Assembly (NCBI GenBank): GCA_016873715.1
Contig: VGWF01000020.1
Coordinates: 1-43,912 of the forward strand
DNA: 43,912 bases
Source: Lentisphaerota bacterium
GTDB lineage: Bacteria > Verrucomicrobiota > Kiritimatiellia > PWTM01
Direction of reading: 5' to 3'
The translations under genes and the position numbers were made by a program. The notes under the pieces were generated by a model that worked only from the letters and a program-made list of their open reading frames with translations, had not been told where the DNA came from and ran no database searches. Below, one piece after another: positions 1 to 6,795 of the stretch (the first letter of the stretch is position 1; every line of letters starts with the position of its first letter).

Positions 1-18
1 CCCACACTCTCTTCCCAA

Positions 19-82
19 GGCATGGCATCCTCCGTTCTTCTCTTCTTGGCCTATCGTATAGGCCTACGGTTGATGCCGTGCC
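19..82 (+). other. Nested inverted-repeat structure upstream of the homocysteine methyltransferase
   Basis: An 11-bp outer stem (19-29 with 72-82, one G-U pair) encloses a 4-bp helix (32-35 with 66-69) and a perfect 7-bp hairpin (48-54 with 58-64, 3-nt loop). It lies about 140 bases before the start codon at 220. It could be part of a structured 5' leader or the terminator of a gene left of the window. I do not recognise it as a SAM or cobalamin riboswitch. Confidence 0.45.
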
Positions 83-111
83 CCCTTCTTTGATGGAGAG
101 CCAGGCTGTCA

Positions 112-150
112 CGCCTGCGCGGCCGGCGCCACGCGCCGGCCGCGCAGGCG
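112..150. terminator. Perfect 17-bp GC-rich hairpin
   Basis: Arms 112-128 and 134-150 are perfectly complementary around a 5-nt loop. No T-run follows on either strand, so it is not a classical intrinsic terminator. It may be a GC-type terminator or a leader element, lying 70 bases before the start codon at 220. Confidence 0.45.
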
Positions 151-219
151 GACCCGACCCCCCCTTGGACATCCTTCCCCGGATGCGTTACGGTGCGCCC
201 GGCAAGCATCGGAGCAACC

Positions 220-1131
220 ATGGGCTTTCGCGACCACGAGATCCTGATCCTCGACGGCGCCTGCGGGACCACCCTGCAGCGGATGGACATTCCCGCATCG
301 GCCTGGCCGGGTCGCGAGGGCTGCAACGAGTGGCTCAACGTCACCGCGCCCGAGATCATCACCGAGATGCACCGGATGTTCCTCGACGCCGGCGCCATGG
401 TTCTGGAAAGCAATACCTTTGGCGCCAGCTCGATCGTCCTCGCGGAGTATGACCTGCAGGATCGCGCCGCCGAGATCAACGCCGCCGCCGTGGCCAGCGC
501 GAAGCGGGCGATCGCCGGCCGGCCGGGGCGCTACGTCGCGGGGTCCGTCGGCCCGACCACCAAGCTCGCCTCGCTCGGCCAGATCGCGGTCGAGACGCAG
601 GCCGCCGCCTTCCGCGAGCAGATCCGCGCCCTCCTCGACGCCGGGGCCGACGCGCTGATCGTCGAAACGTGCCAGGACCTGCTGCAGGTGAAGACCGCGG
701 TCGTCGCCGCCTTCGAGACCATGGAGGCCGTGGGGCGCGAGGTTCCGTTGATGGTGTCCGTCACGATCGAGCAGACCGGCACCATGCTCGTCGGAACCGA
801 CATCGGCGCCGTGTGCGCGACGCTGGAGCCCTTCCCGGTCTTCTCCCTCGGCCTCAACTGCGCGACCGGTCCGCAGGCGATGGAGTCGCACATCCGGTAT
901 CTCGCGCACAACTGGCCGCGCCGCGTGTCGTGCGTTCCCAACGCCGGAATGCCCGCGGTGGAGGACGGGAAGACCGTCTACCGGCTCGGCCCGCAGGAAT
1001 TCGCCTCGCACCTGCGGCACTTCGTCGAACGCGACGGCGTCAGCGTGGTCGGCGGCTGCTGCGGGACGACCCCGGAGCACATCGCCTCCCTCGTCCGCGC
1101 CCTCGAGGGCGTGAAACCCGCCCGGCGATGA
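220..1131 (+). CDS. Stand-alone homocysteine S-methyltransferase domain (MetH N-terminal module)
   Basis: 303 aa. Transfers a methyl group to homocysteine in methionine synthesis; it matches the N-terminal Hcy-binding TIM barrel of cobalamin-dependent MetH. Visible are the opening DGACGTTLQ, the NTFGA motif and the zinc-thiolate cysteines in GLNCATGP and GGCCGTTPEH, so the active centre is intact. The ATG at 220 is preferred over a GTG at 193 because GGAG lies 5 bases before it. Full MetH is about 1200 aa with folate, B12 and reactivation modules; here a clean stop follows the first module and the next gene is convergent. Either a split MetH has its other parts elsewhere, or this enzyme uses another methyl donor or corrinoid partner. 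The fold call is firm; the methyl donor is unknown. Confidence 0.88.
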   Translation: MGFRDHEILILDGACGTTLQRMDIPASAWPGREGCNEWLNVTAPEIITEMHRMFLDAGAMVLESNTFGASSIVLAEYDLQDRAAEINAAAVASAKRAIAGRPGRYVAGSVGPTTKLASLGQIAVETQAAAFREQIRALLDAGADALIVETCQDLLQVKTAVVAAFETMEAVGREVPLMVSVTIEQTGTMLVGTDIGAVCATLEPFPVFSLGLNCATGPQAMESHIRYLAHNWPRRVSCVPNAGMPAVEDGKTVYRLGPQEFASHLRHFVERDGVSVVGGCCGTTPEHIASLVRALEGVKPARR

Positions 1132-1133
1132 CA

Positions 1134-1149
1134 GCCGGAACGTTCCGGC
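1134..1149. terminator. 16-bp palindrome between convergent genes
   Basis: A perfect self-complementary 16-mer fills nearly all of the 19 bases between the stop codons of the methyltransferase (plus) and the thioredoxin gene (minus). Its position suggests a shared bidirectional terminator, though there is no T-run. Confidence 0.4.
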
Positions 1150-1150
1150 C

Positions 1151-1633
1151 CTACGCTCCCGCCGCCTTCTTGTCGCCGCCCGCCTTCGCCTTGTGGGCGT
1201 CGATGAACTCGCGGATGTGGGTCACGTAGGCCTCGGGGCCGCCGGGCTTGTACCCGGTCTTGCCGATGACCTCGCCGTCGGGGCTCATCACGAGAACGGT
1301 GGGGAACGCGCGGACCCCGTGCTTCTTCGCCAGCGCCTCGTTGCGCTCCTTGTCGATCTTGTCGAGTTCCTTCCGCCGTGGGAAGTCGACGATGGAGAGA
1401 ACGAGATTGTCCTTCGCGTAGTCCTTGAAGGCCTGCTTGGAGAAGACCTCCTGGTCGAGCTTGATGCACCAGCCGCATCAGTCGGAGCCGCTGAAGTCCA
1501 CCAGCAGGTACTTCCCGCTCTGCTTCGCCGTCTCCGCGGCCTTGTCGAAGTTGGCCTCCCAGCCTGACGCCGCGCCGGCCACCGTGGCCGACAGCGCGAC
1601 CGCCACACCCATCAGTTTCGCGAACCGCTTCAT
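1151..1633 (-). pseudogene. Secreted thioredoxin-fold protein interrupted by an in-frame TGA
   Basis: Read through, this is a 160-residue protein: signal peptide (MKRFAKLMG...), the lead-in LLVDFSGSD, then CGWC followed by a thioredoxin body (FPTVLVMSPDGEVIGKTGYKPGG) to a TAG at 1151. Codon 52 (1480-1478) is TGA exactly where this family normally has Trp, in the usual DWCGWC active site. One base at 1478 (T on the plus strand instead of C) accounts for it. AAGGAG lies 7 bases before the ATG at 1633. The frame after the stop stays open for 108 codons with normal codon use, so the lesion is recent, a sequencing error, or a recoded codon. Stopped at TGA, the product would lack the redox cysteines. 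Other genes here end in TGA, so a changed genetic code is excluded. Confidence 0.75.
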
Positions 1634-1782
1634 GGTGGATCTCCTTTTCTCCGGCTTCCCGGACACGTCCCTTTAGGATACGCCGGAACGGCGCACGTTC
1701 AACCGCCGGACCGCCCCGCCGCCCCCCAGGCGGCGCATCGCCCGGTGACCGGCCGTGCGGGGACGGCCGGATTCGCCGCGCC

Positions 1783-1811
1783 TTGAAGTCGCCGGCGACG
1801 GCCTGTACTGT
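1783..1811 (+). promoter_or_regulatory. Promoter of the PEP-CTERM protease gene
   Basis: TTGAAG (1783-1788), a 17-bp spacer and TACTGT (1806-1811) fit a sigma70-type promoter. Transcription would start near 1818, about 28 bases before the ATG at 1846. Confidence 0.5.
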
Positions 1812-1845
1812 CCCGCCATACTCGAATCCGGAGCGGGAAACCACG

Positions 1846-2886
1846 ATGACGATCGATCTTCGGCGGACGGCACGGGCGGCGGCGATCGCTACCCTCCTCG
1901 GAACGGCGGGCGGCGCGCCGGCGCAGGAGCCGCTGGTCGTGGCCGACACGGTCTACGGAGACATCCGGTCGGTGATCGTGTCCGGCAGCATCACCGGCAC
2001 GCCTCCGGACTCCCCCGCGACGCGGGTCGATCCGAACACGACGACCTCCCCCTTCGCCGGGGTCGGCAGCGTCCGCGTGAACGTCGGGACGAACACCTAC
2101 ATCGGCACCGGGACCCCGCTGACGTCGACGCACATCCTGACGGCGGCCCACGTGCTGGACATCAACGGCGACGGCGCGCCGGACACGACCCCGGCGAACA
2201 CGATCTTCTACCTGAACTACGGCGCCGCCCTTTCCCACGCCGTCACCGCGACCGCCGTGCACGTCCACCCGGACTTCACCGGCTTCAACAACCCGTACGT
2301 CAACGACGACATCGCGATCGTCGAGCTGGCCACCCCGCTCCCCGCCGCAATCCCGACCTACGACATCCTGCGCACCCCGCTCGGGACCACGACCCTGCTC
2401 ACGCTCGTCGGCTACGGGCTGGCGGGCTACGGCGACGTGGGCTACACGGTCAACCCGAGCTTCTCGGTCAAGCGCGCCGGCACCAACAGCCTCGACGGGA
2501 TCTGGAGCGTCGACGACGAGGGGGTCGGATCGGTGTTCGAGGTCTGGTACGCCGACTTCGACGCCCCGAACGGCTCCGTGGGCTTCGTCGGGGGGGCCTC
2601 GTACGGGAACGCCCTGGAGACGACGCTCGGCGGCGGGGATTCGGGCGGCCCCGGGTTCGCCTTCGTCGGCGGCGTCCCGGTCGTCTACACCGTGAACACG
2701 TTCACGTTCACCGGCACGACCAACGCCCCGCTGTTCGGATCGGGCGCGGCCGGCATGCACGTGGCCGCCTACTCGAACTGGATCGACGGCATCACGGGCA
2801 TCCCCGAGCCGCACGTGGCGGGACTGGCGCTGTTCGGGCTGGCCGCATTGCGCGGCCTCCGGCGCCGCGGGCTTCGCCGCCGCTGA
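1846..2886 (+). CDS. Exported trypsin-like serine protease with PEP-CTERM anchor
   Basis: 346 aa. A chymotrypsin-fold (S1) protease exported through an N-terminal signal peptide (residues about 8-28, ending APAQ). The triad is visible: His102 in LTAAHVLD, Asp155 in NDDIAIVELA and Ser266 in GGGDSGGPGF. The C-terminus reads IPEPHVAGLALFGLAALRG followed by an Arg cluster. This is the PEP motif, membrane segment and basic tail of the PEP-CTERM sorting signal, normally cleaved by exosortase in exopolysaccharide-producing bacteria. No exosortase gene is in this window. The ATG at 1846 starts directly before the signal peptide. Substrate unknown; both catalysis and sorting look functional. Confidence 0.88.
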   Translation: MTIDLRRTARAAAIATLLGTAGGAPAQEPLVVADTVYGDIRSVIVSGSITGTPPDSPATRVDPNTTTSPFAGVGSVRVNVGTNTYIGTGTPLTSTHILTAAHVLDINGDGAPDTTPANTIFYLNYGAALSHAVTATAVHVHPDFTGFNNPYVNDDIAIVELATPLPAAIPTYDILRTPLGTTTLLTLVGYGLAGYGDVGYTVNPSFSVKRAGTNSLDGIWSVDDEGVGSVFEVWYADFDAPNGSVGFVGGASYGNALETTLGGGDSGGPGFAFVGGVPVVYTVNTFTFTGTTNAPLFGSGAAGMHVAAYSNWIDGITGIPEPHVAGLALFGLAALRGLRRRGLRRR

Positions 2887-2905
2887 CCGCCGTCGCCGGC
2901 GGTCA
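2884..2905. terminator. Hairpin containing the stop codons of two convergent genes
   Basis: Perfect 9-bp arms (2884-2892, 2897-2905) around a TCGC loop. The left arm begins with the TGA of the protease gene and the right arm ends with the TGA of the minus-strand TPR gene. Probably a compact bidirectional terminator. Confidence 0.5.
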
Positions 2906-3640
2906 GGGCGCCTTCGCGGGCGCGACGGGGGCCGCCGCGGGCGCGGGGGCCGGGGGCGGCGCCGGCAGGCCGACGTTCACCGCGACCTTCGCCGCGCGCT
3001 TCTTCTGATCGATCGTCTTGAGCGCCGCCTCCGCCGCGCCCGACCACGGGCCCTCGGGATCGGCCGCGAGGATCTCCTCGTACGCCGCGCGCGCGTCCTC
3101 GTACTTCCCGAGCTGTTCGAGACAGCGGGCGCGCCCCAGCCGGGCCCCGGAGTCGACGAGCGTGCCGCTCTTGCGCGCCACCACGGCGTCGTAGGCCTTC
3201 AGCGCGTCCTCCACCCGGCCCAGCGCCTCGATGCACTGCGCCCGGTTGATCTCCGCCGCCTCCCGGAAGGCGTGCTCCGGATGCTTCGCGACGAAGTCCG
3301 CGTAGCGTTTCTCGGCCGCGTCGTACTTTCCGTTGTGGAAGTCGAGCCGGGCGAGCGCAAGGAGGGCGACCGGGGCGCTCGGGGTCTTGGCATGCTGCGC
3401 GACGAGCGCCTCGAGCTGCTCGGGGCGGCCGCTGCCGAGCATGCGCCCGGCGTCCTCGTCCGCCTGGCGCTTCTGCCCCCGGAAGTAGCTCGAGCCGGCC
3501 ACGATCACGGCGGCCACGGCGGCGCCCAGGAGAAGCGGCCGGGCGTAGGTCCGCACCAGGTCCTGCCAGTCGGCCGGGAGGGTCTCGGCGGCCGGCGCCT
3601 CCGCTGCGTCGTTTTTCGGGTCCGTCACTGGGTCTGCCAT
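2903..3640 (-). CDS. Membrane-anchored TPR protein, YfgM-like
   Basis: 245 aa. A cytoplasmic N-terminus (about 30 residues), one membrane helix (PLLLGAAVAAVIVAGSSYF, about residues 36-55), then a chain of tetratricopeptide-like helices with the pattern LARLDFHNGKYDAAEKRYADF and repeats at LGRVEDALKAYDAVV and LGKYEDARAAYEEIL. It ends in an Ala/Pro-rich tail. This layout resembles YfgM/TPR_21 proteins, which assist the Sec translocon or periplasmic assembly. The ATG at 3640 has GAGG eight bases upstream; Mets further upstream lack this. It lies 100 bases downstream of the sulfatase gene on the same strand and could be co-transcribed. Function inferred from architecture only. Confidence 0.75.
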   Translation of the reverse strand: MADPVTDPKNDAAEAPAAETLPADWQDLVRTYARPLLLGAAVAAVIVAGSSYFRGQKRQADEDAGRMLGSGRPEQLEALVAQHAKTPSAPVALLALARLDFHNGKYDAAEKRYADFVAKHPEHAFREAAEINRAQCIEALGRVEDALKAYDAVVARKSGTLVDSGARLGRARCLEQLGKYEDARAAYEEILAADPEGPWSGAAEAALKTIDQKKRAAKVAVNVGLPAPPPAPAPAAAPVAPAKAP

Positions 3641-3740
3641 GAGTGTGCCTCGCATCCGTGCTGAACCGCGCATAGTGGACGCCCCGGGCGCCGGATTCAA
3701 GCCTGCAATGGCGGCCCCGGGGGCGTTCTCCCTCGACCCA

Positions 3741-5336
3741 TCAGGGGCCCCGCGCCGGGCCGCCCTTCCTGCCCTTCTTCGCGCCGCCCGGGCCGGGGGC
3801 CGGCTTGACCTGGGCGCGGACCGCCCATGCCTCCCATGCGGCGGCCATCTCGCGGGCCTTCTCCGGCATCGAGGCGGCGAGGTCGTTCAGCTCCGTGCGA
3901 TCCTTCTTCAGGTCGTACAGCTCCCACGGGCCGTTCGCGCCCTGGCGGACGAGCTTCCAGTCGCCGGCGCGGATCGCGGCGTTGCCCTCGTGCTCCCAGT
4001 AGAGCGCCTCGCGCGCGATGGGCTTGTCGGCGAATGCGGGCGCGAGGCTGCGGCCCTCCATCGGCTGGATCACGCGGTCGCCGATCTTCGCCGGGTAGGC
4101 GGCGCGGCCGACGTCGGCCGCCGTCGCCATGATATCGACGAGGTGGCCCGGTTGGCGGCGGAGCCCGCCTTTCTCGGCGATACCGGCCGGCCAGTGCGCA
4201 ATCAGCGGCGTTGCGATGCCGCCCTCGTGGTTGAAGTGCTTGTAGCGCCGGAACGGCGTGTTCTCGAGCACCGCCCAGGACTCGCCGCAGAACCAGTCGG
4301 ACTCCGCCTTCGTGGGGTCGCCGTTCGTCCGGCCGTTCGGACCCGCCTCGGCGTTGCCGCCGTTGTCGCTCAGGAAGAGGATCAGGGTGTTGTCGAGCAG
4401 GCCGCGCGACTTCAGGCCGTCGACGAACGTGCCCATCGCGCGGTCCATGCGCCAGACGACCGCCGCGTACACGGCCATGATGCGGTCGAACCGGTCCTTC
4501 TCGTCCGCGGAGAGGCTGTCCCACGCCTTCACCGCGTCCGGTCGCGGCGACAGCTGCCAGGCTTTGTCGACGAGCCCCATCTCGATCTGCCGCCGGTGGC
4601 GTTCCTCGCGCAGCCGGTCCCACCCGGCCTTGTACGTCCCGCGGAACCGGGCGATGTCGGCCTCGTCGGCCTGGAGCGGGAAGTGCGGCGCGTTGTGGGC
4701 GAGGTAGAGGAAGAACGGCTTCTTCGCCGCGACGGCCTCGTCGACGAACCGCAGTCCGAACCCGGCCCAGAGATCGCTCGAGTACCAGTTCGCCGGCAGC
4801 TCGGCGGCCCCGCGCGGCAGCTCCTTCCCGTTCAGGAAGAGCGTCGCCTTCGGCGACCCGGGACGGTAGAACCCGCCGGCGGCGGCGTTGAGGCTGCGGT
4901 CGAAGCCCCGTTCCCACGGCACGACGCCGAGGTTCTGGCCGACGTGCCACTTGCCGACCATCGCGGTGAAGTAGCCGGCGGGGCGCAGCACCTCGGCCAT
5001 CGTCACGCACCGGTCGTTGAGCCGGCCCTGGTAGCCCGGCTGGCCGCGGTCGTCGGTCATGTGGCCGACCCCGGCCTGGTGGGGGTAGAGGCCGGTCAGC
5101 AGCGAGGCCCGCGTCGGGCAGCAGCGGCCCGCGTTGTAGAACTGCGTGAACCGGAGCCCGTTCGCGGCGAGCGCGTCAAGGTTGGGCGTCTCGATCTCGC
5201 CGCCGTAGCAGCCAAGGTCGGCGAAGCCCATGTCGTCGACGAGCACCACCGCGATGTTCGGCCGCTCCGGCTCCGCCGCGCACGCGGCGACCGCGCCGAA
5301 CCCGATCGCCACGGCCAGACCCAGGAACCTCTTCAT
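3741..5336 (-). CDS. Secreted arylsulfatase (type I, formylglycine-dependent)
   Basis: 531 aa. Hydrolyses sulfate esters, probably on polysaccharides, outside the cytoplasm. A signal peptide (MKRFLGLAVAIGFGAVAACAAE) is followed by the metal-binding VLVDDMGFADLGCYGG and the sulfatase signature CCPTRAS. Cys72 is the residue converted to formylglycine (C-x-P-x-R). The alkaline-phosphatase fold continues with LFLSDNGG, and the C-terminal subdomain contains ALYWEHEGNAAIRAGDWKL, typical of the family. GGAGG lies 6 bases before the ATG at 5336. No formylglycine-generating enzyme or anaerobic maturase is in the window, so activation depends on a gene elsewhere. It is divergent from the DUF6485 gene across 133 bases. 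Substrate cannot be read from sequence; glycosidases nearby suggest a sulfated glycan. Confidence 0.93.
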   Translation of the reverse strand: MKRFLGLAVAIGFGAVAACAAEPERPNIAVVLVDDMGFADLGCYGGEIETPNLDALAANGLRFTQFYNAGRCCPTRASLLTGLYPHQAGVGHMTDDRGQPGYQGRLNDRCVTMAEVLRPAGYFTAMVGKWHVGQNLGVVPWERGFDRSLNAAAGGFYRPGSPKATLFLNGKELPRGAAELPANWYSSDLWAGFGLRFVDEAVAAKKPFFLYLAHNAPHFPLQADEADIARFRGTYKAGWDRLREERHRRQIEMGLVDKAWQLSPRPDAVKAWDSLSADEKDRFDRIMAVYAAVVWRMDRAMGTFVDGLKSRGLLDNTLILFLSDNGGNAEAGPNGRTNGDPTKAESDWFCGESWAVLENTPFRRYKHFNHEGGIATPLIAHWPAGIAEKGGLRRQPGHLVDIMATAADVGRAAYPAKIGDRVIQPMEGRSLAPAFADKPIAREALYWEHEGNAAIRAGDWKLVRQGANGPWELYDLKKDRTELNDLAASMPEKAREMAAAWEAWAVRAQVKPAPGPGGAKKGRKGGPARGP

Positions 5337-5469
5337 CGAAGACCTCCGGACGTTCGCCGCATGATGGCGCATCCACCGCGCCGCCGCCACGGGAAAACGC
5401 GGACGGCGCCGGATGCGCGCTGTCCGGCGCCCGGCGATCGGTGGTAGGATGGCGCCGGAGATCCACGCC

Positions 5470-5673
5470 ATGGACTGCAAGAAAGACGCCAACCGGCGAC
5501 GCTGCACCTGCACGTACGAGCCCTGCTCCCGGAAGGGCTCCTGCTGCGACTGCCTGGGCTATCACCTGGCCGCCCGCGAACTTCCGGCGTGCTGCTTCCC
5601 CGCCGGCGTCGAGCGCACGTTCGACCGCAGTTTCGAGCGCTTTGCCCAGCTCGTGCAAGCCGGCGGCGTGTGA
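5470..5673 (+). CDS. Small cysteine-rich protein, DUF6485 type
   Basis: 67 aa with nine cysteines (3, 12, 14, 19, 25, 26, 28, 41, 42) and the pattern MDCKKDANRRRCTCTYEPC, then CCDC, YH and PACCFP. This matches the DUF6485 family as I remember it; its function is unknown. The cysteine spacing suggests metal (zinc or Fe-S) binding in the cytoplasm, since there is no signal peptide. GGAG lies 9 bases before the ATG at 5470. A TAGGAT at 5445-5450 may be the -10 element. The stop codon overlaps the GTG start of the next gene, so the two are translationally coupled. Confidence 0.75.
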   Translation: MDCKKDANRRRCTCTYEPCSRKGSCCDCLGYHLAARELPACCFPAGVERTFDRSFERFAQLVQAGGV

Positions 5674-6134
5674 GCGGAGAACCGCCCAGCCTGCCGGACG
5701 CCGGACGGTGGATTCTCGTCGACCGGCCGCCCTGGCCCGAGCTCCTGCGCGCGCACCTTCCGGGCGCCGCGGTGGCCGGCGGCGTGCTGCTCGCGGCGCG
5801 GGTCTACCCGTTCCGCGAGCACCCCGTCATCACCTGCCAGTTCCGCAAGTGGACCGGCCATCCGTGCCCCGGCTGCGGCTACACGCGCGCCTTCCAGTCG
5901 ATCGCGCGCGGCCGCGCCGCGAACGCGGTGCGCGACGCACCCGCCTCCCCGCTGCTGTTCGCGGGCGTCGCCCTGGTGCTGGCCTGGAACCTCGCGGGGC
6001 TCGTGCTGCGGCGCCGCCTGCGCCCCGGCCCGCGGCTGACCCCGGACCGGCGGACATGGCGCGCGCTGATCGCCGCGGGCGTGGCGGCCCTTCTGGCAAA
6101 CTGGGCCTGGCGCCTCGCCCACGGGCTGCAGTAG
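5670..6134 (+). CDS. DUF2752 membrane protein
   Basis: 154 aa. The motif HPCPGCGYTRAFQSIARG is the hallmark of the DUF2752 family, small inner-membrane proteins of unknown function. Hydrophobic segments lie near AAVAGGVLLAARV, LLFAGVALVLAWNLAGLVL and LIAAGVAALLANWAW, separated by an Arg-rich loop. Translation starts at GTG 5670, sharing bases with the TGA of the DUF6485 gene (GTGA overlap). The coupling suggests that the Cys-rich protein and this membrane protein act together, perhaps through the two cysteines of CPGC. The role is unknown. Confidence 0.8.
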   Translation: MSGEPPSLPDAGRWILVDRPPWPELLRAHLPGAAVAGGVLLAARVYPFREHPVITCQFRKWTGHPCPGCGYTRAFQSIARGRAANAVRDAPASPLLFAGVALVLAWNLAGLVLRRRLRPGPRLTPDRRTWRALIAAGVAALLANWAWRLAHGLQ

Positions 6135-6151
6135 GTCCCCGCCCGGCGGGC

Positions 6152-6180
6152 TTGCCGCGGAATCGCGGCGCGCATAGTCT
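6152..6180 (+). promoter_or_regulatory. Promoter of the CAU tRNA gene
   Basis: TTGCCG (6152-6157), 17 bases, TAGTCT (6175-6180). Expected start of transcription near 6187, eight bases before the mature tRNA 5' end. Confidence 0.55.
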
Positions 6181-6194
6181 TGCCCCGCCGCCGG

Positions 6195-6271
6195 GGGCCC
6201 GTAGCTCAGTTGGTCAGAGCTGGAGACTCATAATCTCTAGGTCGCAGGTTCGAGCCCTGCCGGGCCCACCA
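6195..6271 (+). tRNA. tRNA with CAU anticodon, probably tRNA-Ile2 (lysidine), possibly tRNA-Met
   Basis: A 77-nt cloverleaf: 7-bp acceptor stem (6195-6201 with 6261-6267), D arm starting GCTCAG, anticodon stem 6222-6226/6234-6238 with loop CTCATAA (anticodon CAT at 6229-6231), T arm with GGTTCGA, and encoded CCA (6269-6271). CAU occurs in initiator Met, elongator Met and Ile2. The C4-G69 and C5-G68 pairs and the GGTCGC variable region resemble tRNA-Ile2, whose C34 is modified to lysidine by TilS to read AUA. An initiator is unlikely because the acceptor end begins with a paired G-C. Confidence 0.85.
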
Positions 6272-6758
6272 GCCCCGCCCGGCACGGAACCGCGGGCGGA
6301 CGATGGGGCCCTCCATGGCGCCGCCGGAACGCGGGTCGTCCAAGTCCAGGGCAGACGCATCTTGTTCCCGTCGAAACCGAGCCGTGTGCTCGGGATCCTC
6401 AGGATTCCCCTTCCATCGCCGGGAAAGGGAGATCCCAGCCGAACGATCCTTGAATCAAGGCGAAGGCGATGCCGCGGCGCGCACCGGGTGGCCCCGAGCC
6501 CGCGAGGGGCCCGGCCGGGAACGCGGCAGACCGCCCCGGATGCAAGGCGACGAAGGGGGCGCTGGACTCGTGTCCGCGCCCCCTTCGGCAACGCCGCAGG
6601 CGGGGCGGGATCCCGCGCGATCCGGCCGGCCTGGTGCGCGTCGCACCCCCGCAACCGCAAGGGCTCCTGCGTCCACCAGCCACTCCGCGCCCCGCCGACC
6701 GAAAGGTGCCACGACCTCGAGGAAGATGCGTATGCCTTGCGGCCAGGCCCCGTCGAGG
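6272..6758. other. Non-coding stretch with a long hairpin
   Basis: No reading frame here has a convincing start, codon use or recognisable product. The one clear structure is a hairpin at 6551-6587: a 12-bp perfect stem (6551-6562 with 6576-6587), a bulged T, then 4 more pairs and a TCGT loop. It has no T-run. It could be a processing site, a GC-type terminator or part of an unrecognised RNA. I see no match to tmRNA, RNase P RNA or SRP RNA. Confidence 0.4.
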
Positions 6759-6787
6759 TTGATTGGCGCATCGAAGTAACCGATACT
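6759..6787 (+). promoter_or_regulatory. Promoter of prc, placing transcription start at the start codon
   Basis: TTGATT (6759-6764), 17 bases, GATACT (6782-6787). The predicted start of transcription (about 6794-6796) coincides with the ATG at 6796. No Shine-Dalgarno sequence is present, so the mRNA is probably leaderless. Confidence 0.5.
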
Positions 6788-6795
6788 GTCCCGCT

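Noticed and set aside
1-219. Known SAM or cobalamin riboswitch
   Set aside because: I could not find the conserved cores of either class; only helices are visible.
1462-1480. Selenocysteine codon in the thioredoxin gene
   Set aside because: The inverted repeat includes the UGA itself and does not match the spacing or loop of known bacterial SECIS elements. The family has Trp, not Cys, at this position. Not excluded, but a G-to-A change in TGG is simpler.
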